Shown here: in pieces, positions 1 to 4,450 of the stretch | Layout of the letters: each line of letters begins with the position of its first letter | Position numbering within the stretch: the first letter of the stretch is position 1 | NCBI GenBank assembly: GCA_903882335.1 | Contig: CAIRWP010000360.1 | Location: forward strand, 1-6,721 | Direction of reading: 5' to 3' | Source of the DNA: an uncultured Opitutia bacterium | Lineage (GTDB): Bacteria; Verrucomicrobiota; Verrucomicrobiia; Opitutales; UBA953 | Length of the DNA stretch: 6,721 nucleotides | Translations under genes and position numbers: made by a program | Notes under the pieces: generated by a model | What the model saw: only the letters and a program-made list of their open reading frames with translations | Told to the model about the DNA's origin: nothing | Database searches by the model: none

Positions 1-56
1 ACGTGGTTGAGGGTGAGCGCCGCAGGAGCGGCTGTTTTTTCGAGCAAGGTGCTCAT
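1..56 (-). CDS. Probable ABC transporter ATPase, N-terminal fragment
   Basis: Only the first 18 complete codons and part of a nineteenth lie inside the window. The reading starts at the ATG at 56-54 and gives MSTLLEKTAAPAALTLNHV. In-frame codons upstream reach a TGA at 101-99 with no better start, so this ATG is the only reasonable choice, although no Shine-Dalgarno sequence precedes it. The 'LTLNHV' end resembles the first beta strand of ABC ATPases of the SsuB/TauB group, just before the Walker A region. It lies downstream of, and on the same strand as, an SsuA-type binding protein. By family knowledge it would energise import through an inner-membrane permease encoded further left. Too little is visible to see any Walker motif, so the identity rests mostly on context. 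Confidence 0.5.
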   Translation of the reverse strand, partial: MSTLLEKTAAPAALTLNH

Positions 57-83
57 GGCGAACAGGAGGCGGGATTGGGCAGA

Positions 84-125
84 CTTAACCTTAACTTGTC
101 AAGTTTAGTTAACTTATAATGATTA
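84..125. promoter_or_regulatory. AT-rich putative operator/promoter island A
   Basis: This AT-rich block sits in the 128-nt gap between the binding-protein gene and the putative ATPase gene. From left to right on the plus strand it holds a tandem CTTAACCTTAAC (84-95), the perfect 13-nt palindrome AACTTGTCAAGTT (93-105; 6-bp arms, one central base), TTTAGTTAAC (104-113) and ATGATTA (119-125). AAGTT (101-105) and AACTT (111-115) form a second, overlapping inverted repeat. On the minus strand the palindrome contains an exact TTGACA (102-97), but no convincing -10 follows at 16-18 nt. TATAAT occurs at 115-120 on the plus strand but has no -35 at proper spacing. The same 10-mer and 7-mer recur in the island ahead of the porin gene. 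I infer a regulator binding site controlling the ATPase gene. Confidence 0.45.
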
Positions 126-137
126 GGATTGGTATCC

Positions 138-177
138 CCTGCTTCTCCCCCATTTCAGGCCGAATCACGGGGGCAGG
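138..177 (-). other. Intergenic hairpin after the binding-protein gene
   Basis: Eight nucleotides past the binding-protein stop codon, CCTGC (138-142 on plus) can pair with GCAGG (173-177), and CCCC (148-151) with GGGG (169-172). This gives about 9 GC-rich pairs with a 5-nt bulge on one side and a 17-nt loop. In the minus-strand transcript it is not followed by a run of U, so it is not a standard intrinsic terminator. It could stabilise the upstream message or separate expression of the binding protein from that of the ATPase. GC-rich DNA forms such foldings by chance, so confidence is low. Confidence 0.3.
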
Positions 178-184
178 CAATCGC

Positions 185-1219
185 TTACTTGGCGGCCGGA
201 ACCTCGTCCGGGACCAGCTCATCCAGCAGGCCCCGCAAGGCGATGTCGCCCCGGAGCAGCCCGGCGTCGCAGGCATCCTGCAGCGAGCGGGTGAACGAGG
301 CCGCGAGCCGGGCCTTGCGCGCCGCGGTATCTTCCCGCGGATCGAGCACCACCCGCCCCAGGGCGGTATGGACCAAGGCGACCGTCGGCGGCGTCGAACG
401 GGTCTCGGCGGAGAGGCCGGCGCGCACGAGGCGCTCGTAATCGGGTCGGTCCGCGAGCAACTGGTCGCGCAACGCCTGGTGCGAGCGGACGAAGGCCTCG
501 ATCTCGGCGCGCCGGCGCCCCAGCGCCGAGACGCTCGTCACCAGCAAGGTGATCGGCGCCTCCTTCTTCTCGACCAGGATCTCGCCTCCGAATTCCTCGG
601 TCAGGCGCGTCACCCAAGGCTCGACCGTCCAGACCGCGTCGATGTCGCCCCGGGAAAAAAGTAACATGAGTTCGGCATTCTGGGCGGGCACCACCTGGGC
701 GTCGCCGCCGCCGAGATGCACGCGCAGGCCGCCCGAGCGCAGCCAGACCCGCGCGTCGATATCCTGCGTGTTCCCAAGCTGGGGTGTACCGAGCCGACGA
801 CCCCGGAAATCGGCCGGCGTGGCGAGGCCGGCGCCCTTGCGCACGACCAACGCGTTGCCGGCGCGCGCCACGGTCGCGAGGACGCGGATCTCGGCGCCCT
901 TCGTCCGGACGTGGGCATTGAGGGCGGGCGACGGGCCGACGTAGGTCACGTCGACGGCCCCGGCCAACAAGGCTTCCATCGCCGACGGGCCGGCGTTGAA
1001 GGCGCGCCATTCGAGCCGGGTGCCGGCGGGCAGACGCGACCGATGCCAGTCGGCCTGCTCCCGCTCGAGCTGGCGCGCGGCCAAGGCCGGCGCGTGCGTG
1101 AGGTTCGGGAAGAAGCCGACGCGCAAGGACGCCGGTTCGGCGGCGCGCGCCGCGCCGAGGCCGCAGCACAGGACCGCGAGCAGACGCGCGAGGACGGGAA
1201 GACGGACGAAGGGAATCAT
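185..1219 (-). CDS. ABC transporter periplasmic substrate-binding protein, NMT1/SsuA type
   Basis: A 344-residue solute-binding protein of the nitrate/sulfonate/taurine family, expected to capture a small anionic ligand in the periplasm and deliver it to an ABC permease. Residues 1-26 form a classical signal peptide (basic start, hydrophobic LLAVLCCGLGAA, cleavage after A-R-A). There is no lipobox, since Leu rather than Gly/Ala precedes the Cys pair. Family landmarks are RVGFFPNLTHAPAL (33-46), GPSPALNAH (95-103), LGTPQLGNTQD (143-153, the signature 'TPQLGNTQD' loop) and IDAVWTVEPWVTRL (193-206). I chose the ATG at 1219-1217 because the signal peptide begins there. A GTG at 1237 would add six residues and overlap the porin gene. 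The ATG lies 2 nt after the porin stop and has no good Shine-Dalgarno sequence, so translational coupling is likely. Ligand specificity cannot be read from the sequence: sulfonates, sulfate esters, nitrate or a thiamine precursor are all possible. Confidence 0.85.
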   Translation of the reverse strand: MIPFVRLPVLARLLAVLCCGLGAARAAEPASLRVGFFPNLTHAPALAARQLEREQADWHRSRLPAGTRLEWRAFNAGPSAMEALLAGAVDVTYVGPSPALNAHVRTKGAEIRVLATVARAGNALVVRKGAGLATPADFRGRRLGTPQLGNTQDIDARVWLRSGGLRVHLGGGDAQVVPAQNAELMLLFSRGDIDAVWTVEPWVTRLTEEFGGEILVEKKEAPITLLVTSVSALGRRRAEIEAFVRSHQALRDQLLADRPDYERLVRAGLSAETRSTPPTVALVHTALGRVVLDPREDTAARKARLAASFTRSLQDACDAGLLRGDIALRGLLDELVPDEVPAAK

Positions 1220-1221
1220 GG

Positions 1222-2580
1222 TCAGAAAGGTTTCCACTGCAGTTCGAGGTAGGCGAAATCGGTGTCGCCGCCGCGGACCTGACGGCGCATCCAGGCGCCC
1301 GCGACGAAATGGGCGTAGCCCAGGGTGACGTCGAGCCCGCGCGCGGCCTGCCAGCGGAGGCGGACGTCGAATTCGCGGCCGAGGTCGGCGCCGCTCGCGC
1401 CGGTCGCGTCGCGGTTGTTCGCCGCGTTGTAGAACCGGTCCGTCGCGCTCTGCAGCCGATACCAGCTGTAGCCGAGGTCGAAGCGCAGCCGCGCGGAGAC
1501 CGTCGCCTCATAACGGAGCTTCGGCGCGCGGATGTTCTCGAAGACCACGTAATCGTTGGCCGACCAAGGCCGGCCGAAGCCGAAGAAACGCTCGAAGCGA
1601 TGATCCACGCCGTCGCCCGGATCGCGATCCCCGGAGGCCGCGCCGAAGAAGCCGCTGAGGCGAGATTTCCAGGGGTCGCGGAAACGATAGCCCAACTCCG
1701 CGTTGGCCGCCCAGGCGGAGACTTCGCGAGCGCCCGCGTGGCCGAACTGCGCGAGGGCGGAGACATCGAAGTCCCAGCCCGAGGCCCCGAGCAGACCATA
1801 GGCCCGCAGGCCAGGCGAGTGCACGACGCGGCCACCGGCGACGCTATCGTCATCCAGCCGCAGGTAGAACGGCTCGAGGGTGATGACCTCCGACCAGCGG
1901 CGCCAATGCCCGATGGCGGCCCACAGTCGCTGGCCTTCGACGGGCCGGTCCGGCTCGCCGAGCAGGCGGGCCAGCGGCTGGACCGATAGCAGCTCGACCT
2001 GCCAGTCGTTGGCCTCCTGACCCACATAGGCCTGGAAGCCACGGAAAGCATTGGCCGTGTTCCGCCACTGGTTGTTGCCGATCAGGCGACGGTCGAGGAA
2101 CTCGAAATTATGCAGGCCATAACGCACCGCGACCGGTCGGGTCTGCCCGCGGGGGTCGCCGGGAAGCGCGTGGTCCAGTCGCAGTTCCGCGTAGAGCCGG
2201 ATCAGTTCCCACTGATTGAAATCGCGGTTATCGGGGGCGAACTTCCCTCCGCTCCGCCGCGCATCCTGGAGTTCGGCGGCGGCGCGGATCGGCGCGAACA
2301 CGTCGCGCGCTCCGAGGTAAACCCGCGTCCGGTGCAGGAAGGGTTCGTCGGCGCCGTCGACCGGGCGGCGGATATCATCGTCGCGGTGCTCGAAGCGCAG
2401 ACGATAGTCCAAACCCAGATCGTAGGAACCGACCCGCTCGACATAGGTCGGCACGTCGGGGTCGCGTCGCGTGCTGTAACTCCCGGCCTCGCGGTAGTAC
2501 CCAGTCTCAGCCGCGAACACCCCCGCGCCTTGGGCGACCAAGGCGAGGCAGAGCCCACGCATGAGGGTGAAAGGGTGCAT
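1222..2580 (-). CDS. Alginate-export-family outer-membrane beta-barrel (porin)
   Basis: A 452-residue outer-membrane barrel resembling the alginate export (AlgE-like) family, whose members also include general and specific uptake porins. A signal peptide spans residues 1-23 (cleavage V-F-A before AETG). The body alternates polar and aromatic/hydrophobic residues and ends in Phe452, as barrel substrates of the BAM machinery usually do. Family-like segments are RYGLHNFEFLDRRLIGNNQW (153-172) with RNTANAFRGF (173-182), the SGD-x-DPGDG turn (316-324), and GREFDVRLRW (401-410) followed by the GYAHFVAG strand (421-428). There is no alginate gene nearby. Because the gene is coupled to a solute-binding protein, I infer a role in nutrient uptake rather than polysaccharide export. 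The start is uncertain: AAGGA directly abuts the ATG at 2580-2578, leaving no spacer, while the next in-frame ATG (Met7, 2562) is 18 nt from it. No in-frame start exists upstream before a stop at 2595-2593. Confidence 0.82.
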   Translation of the reverse strand: MHPFTLMRGLCLALVAQGAGVFAAETGYYREAGSYSTRRDPDVPTYVERVGSYDLGLDYRLRFEHRDDDIRRPVDGADEPFLHRTRVYLGARDVFAPIRAAAELQDARRSGGKFAPDNRDFNQWELIRLYAELRLDHALPGDPRGQTRPVAVRYGLHNFEFLDRRLIGNNQWRNTANAFRGFQAYVGQEANDWQVELLSVQPLARLLGEPDRPVEGQRLWAAIGHWRRWSEVITLEPFYLRLDDDSVAGGRVVHSPGLRAYGLLGASGWDFDVSALAQFGHAGAREVSAWAANAELGYRFRDPWKSRLSGFFGAASGDRDPGDGVDHRFERFFGFGRPWSANDYVVFENIRAPKLRYEATVSARLRFDLGYSWYRLQSATDRFYNAANNRDATGASGADLGREFDVRLRWQAARGLDVTLGYAHFVAGAWMRRQVRGGDTDFAYLELQWKPF

Positions 2581-2587
2581 TCCTTTA

Positions 2588-2619
2588 TTTAGTTAACATT
2601 ACTAATGTTACTATGATTA
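2588..2619. promoter_or_regulatory. AT-rich putative operator/promoter island B ahead of the porin gene
   Basis: Reading the plus strand, TTTAGTTAAC (2588-2597) and ATGATTA (2613-2619) flank 15 nt. The same two words lie 5 nt apart in the island at 104-125. Between and overlapping them is the 17-nt perfect palindrome TAACATTACTAATGTTA (2594-2610). TTAGT (2589-2593) and ACTAA (2601-2605) form an overlapping inverted repeat. The island starts only 8 nt from the porin start codon and would cover the core promoter or the 5' untranslated region. I could not fix a convincing -35/-10 pair on the minus strand. A repressor or activator site is the simplest reading; the regulator itself is not in the window. 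Confidence 0.5.
2594..2610. repeat. 17-nt perfect palindrome (operator-like)
   Basis: TAACATTACTAATGTTA has 8-bp arms (TAACATTA / TAATGTTA) around one central C. It is fully AT-rich apart from the symmetric C/G pair and the centre, which suits a dimeric DNA-binding protein better than an RNA hairpin, since a one-base loop cannot form. It lies 14-30 nt upstream of the porin start codon. Confidence 0.6.
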
Positions 2620-2640
2620 AGTCGAGTTAGATATCGGAAA

Positions 2641-2666
2641 ACGCTTAAACCAATGATTAAAAGCGT
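2641..2666 (-). terminator. Weak intrinsic terminator candidate after mntH
   Basis: One base past the metal transporter stop codon, ACGCTT and AAGCGT form a 6-bp inverted repeat around a 14-nt loop. In the minus-strand transcript the distal arm AAGCGT runs into TTT, giving a four-U tract. The stem is short and the loop large, so termination would be weak. However, the position between mntH and the porin island suits separating the two transcription units. Confidence 0.35.
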
Positions 2667-2667
2667 C

Positions 2668-3945
2668 TTAAGAGAAAGCCCCCGCCACGAACCACAGGCT
2701 GGCGCTCACGACGAGGGCGGTGGCGATCCAGCCGAGGACCAGTACCCAGCGCGGCGCGACGAAGGCACCCATGAGCTGGGCGTCGCCCGTCATGCGGACC
2801 AGCGGCCAGCAGGCGAACCCGAGCTGCAGGCTGAGGATGACCTGACTCCAGAGCAGCAGCGACTCCACCCTGCCCTCGCCCGCCAGGCCGATGACCAGCA
2901 ACGCCGGCGCGAGCGCCGCAAGGCGCGTGGCCACCCGGATGATCCAACTGGCCGTCTTGATCTTCAGGAAGCCTTCCAGGACGATCTGGCCGGCCATGGT
3001 GCCGGTGATGGTCGCGTTCTGGCCCGAAGCGAGCAGCGCGACGGCGAAGAGCGTGCCGGCGAACGTGGCCCCGAGCACGCCATCCAGGAGGCGATGGGCC
3101 TCGCGGATGTCGGTCACGGCCTCCGGTCGGCCGTGGAAGGCCGCGGCGCTGAGCACGAGCAAGCCGGCGTTGACGAAGAAGGCCAGGCTCAGCGCGAGCG
3201 TGGAATCCCACGTGGCGAAGCGCATGGCCTCGCGGCGCTCCGCGTCGGTCCGGCCGAAATCGCGGGAGCCCACGATCGACGAATGGAGGTAGAGGTTATG
3301 CGGCATGACCGTGGCGCCGATGATGCCGAGCGCCACGAAAAGCATGCCCGGGCGGGTCAGCACTTCCGTCGTGGGGAGGAAGCCCTTCACCAGCTCGGCG
3401 ACGACGGGCTTGGCCAGCAGGAGTTCCACGCCGATGCAGGCGGCGATGGTCAGGACGAGCACGGCGACGATCGATTCGAGCCAACGGTAGCCGAGGCGCG
3501 TGAGCGCGAGCAGGACGAGCACGTCCAAGGCGGTGATGATGGCGCCGAAGAACAGCGGGATCCCGAAGAGGATCTGCAGCGCGATGGCCGAGCCGAGCAG
3601 CTCGGCGAGGTCCATCGCGATGATGCCCAGCTGCGCGGCGAGCCAGAGGAATTTACCGACGAGCGGCGAATAGCGCTCCCGACAGGCCTGGGCGAGGTCG
3701 AGCCCGGTCGCGACGTTGAGCCGCACGCAGAGGTGCTGGAACAGGATCGCCATCAGGTTCGACAGCAGGATCACCCACAGGAGCGCATAACCATACTGCG
3801 AACCGCCGGCGAGATCGGTGGCCCAGTTACCCGGATCCATGTAACCGACGGAGACCAGGAAGCCGGGGCCGACGAAACCGAGGAACCGGCGAAAGGCTCC
3901 CCAGCGGGAGGCGGCGCGGACGGCGCTCGGGTCGGCTGGCTTCAT
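2668..3945 (-). CDS. mntH: NRAMP-family divalent metal (Mn2+/Fe2+) transporter
   Basis: A 425-residue inner-membrane proton-coupled metal importer of the NRAMP family, full length and with about 11 hydrophobic segments. The metal site is intact: DPGN at 37-40 (Asp37, Asn40) in helix 1, and ATVMPHN at 211-217 (Ala211, Met214) in helix 6. The Met is the residue known in the family to favour transition metals over Ca2+/Mg2+. The family signature GQNATITGTMAGQIVLEGF lies at 308-326. A short basic N-terminus (RRF at 19-21) precedes helix 1. The ATG at 3945-3943 is preceded by GAGG at a tight 3-nt spacing. The gene starts 32 nt after the stop of a small membrane protein gene on the same strand and may be co-transcribed with it. 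No obvious metalloregulator site sits in that gap. Mn2+ is the most common substrate of bacterial members, but Fe2+ cannot be excluded. Confidence 0.93.
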   Translation of the reverse strand: MKPADPSAVRAASRWGAFRRFLGFVGPGFLVSVGYMDPGNWATDLAGGSQYGYALLWVILLSNLMAILFQHLCVRLNVATGLDLAQACRERYSPLVGKFLWLAAQLGIIAMDLAELLGSAIALQILFGIPLFFGAIITALDVLVLLALTRLGYRWLESIVAVLVLTIAACIGVELLLAKPVVAELVKGFLPTTEVLTRPGMLFVALGIIGATVMPHNLYLHSSIVGSRDFGRTDAERREAMRFATWDSTLALSLAFFVNAGLLVLSAAAFHGRPEAVTDIREAHRLLDGVLGATFAGTLFAVALLASGQNATITGTMAGQIVLEGFLKIKTASWIIRVATRLAALAPALLVIGLAGEGRVESLLLWSQVILSLQLGFACWPLVRMTGDAQLMGAFVAPRWVLVLGWIATALVVSASLWFVAGAFS

Positions 3946-3977
3946 CAGCCTCGAGCATCATGCCCGTCCGTTCGCTG

Positions 3978-4391
3978 TCAACCCGCGGCCCGCCAGATGG
4001 AATCGATGGCCGTGAGCGTCCACAGCGCCGTCCGCCAGCGGTGCGAGCGGATCAACCCGGCCAAGGCGGGCGACGCCGGCCCTTCGTCGCGGAGCCGACG
4101 GTGGCACGGCACCGACCACCCGGCGGTCAGCCCCCAGCAGACCACCACCAAGGCGAGGCCGAGGTAGGCGCCGGCGAGGAGCGCGGCGGCGAGGTGGCCG
4201 GCCATCTGCAGACCGAGCAAGGGACCGATGACCCAGCCGACTTTCCGCGTGTAGGCGTCGTGGGCCGCGGCGAAGCCCTCGGCCCGCCAGCGGGCGAAAT
4301 CCGGATACGTGCACAGCAGGATGAGCCAGCAGACCGCCGCCAGGGCGAAATCGACGCCGGCCAGGCTGGCACGGAGGAAGGGGGCGTCCAT
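3978..4391 (-). CDS. Small conserved-type multi-pass membrane protein, function unknown
   Basis: A 137-residue, very hydrophobic protein with predicted helices at about 9-28, 51-71 and 74-93 and a weaker one at 119-133. Short motifs stand out: a YPDFARW loop (29-35), AAHDAYTRK (42-50) between helices 1 and 2, VPCHRRL (94-100) after helix 3, and LIRSHRWRTALWT (113-125). The pattern 'VP-x-H-x-x-L ... LI-x-x-x-x-W-x-R-T-x-x-W' recalls an unnamed bacterial family of about 140-residue integral membrane proteins that I recognise only by style. The ATG at 4391-4389 has no Shine-Dalgarno sequence within 15 nt. The gene lies directly upstream of mntH (32-nt gap) and divergent from the sulfatase gene. 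A link to metal uptake is possible by position only. Confidence 0.75.
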   Translation of the reverse strand: MDAPFLRASLAGVDFALAAVCWLILLCTYPDFARWRAEGFAAAHDAYTRKVGWVIGPLLGLQMAGHLAAALLAGAYLGLALVVVCWGLTAGWSVPCHRRLRDEGPASPALAGLIRSHRWRTALWTLTAIDSIWRAAG

Positions 4392-4450
4392 GAGGGAAGC
4401 AAAGCGGGTTTTACCCTTTGCACAACCCGGCGGGCCGCTAAAACCATGGC
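4392..4450. promoter_or_regulatory. Divergent intergenic region with inverted repeat
   Basis: These 59 nt separate the divergent starts of the small membrane protein gene (minus) and the sulfatase gene (plus), so promoters for both must lie here or inside the neighbouring genes. An imperfect inverted repeat occupies 4399-4421: GCAAA / TTTGC outer arms, GGGT / ACCC inner arms, a TTT centre and a 2-nt bulge on the left. It could be an operator serving both genes or the 5' hairpin of one transcript. I see no good sigma70 -35/-10 pair on either strand. Confidence 0.35.

Noticed and set aside
115..120. Perfect TATAAT on the plus strand
   Set aside because: No -35 at 16-18 nt (TTGTCA at 96-101 is only 13 nt away), and no plus-strand gene follows; only shadow frames antisense to the binding-protein gene start there.
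1220..1237. GTG start at 1237 for the binding protein
   Set aside because: It would add six residues ahead of a complete signal peptide and overlap the porin gene; the ATG at 1219, just after the porin stop, is more economical.
219..2051. 610-codon minus-strand frame spanning parts of the porin and binding-protein genes
   Set aside because: It is out of frame with two recognisable genes, and its product is rich in Arg, Ser, Pro and Ala without motifs. Apparent similarity to the binding protein would need a frameshift that the intact genes do not show.
3946..3977. Possible promoter or metal-regulator operator directly ahead of mntH
   Set aside because: The 32-nt gap shows no clear dyad or -10/-35 pair, so co-transcription with the upstream small gene is simpler.
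2653..4167. 504-codon open frame on the plus strand opposite mntH
   Set aside because: It is antisense to a clear NRAMP gene. The product is a low-complexity run of charged and polar residues (Glu/Asp/Arg/Gln/Gly) with no domain, as expected for the mirror frame of a GC-rich membrane protein gene.
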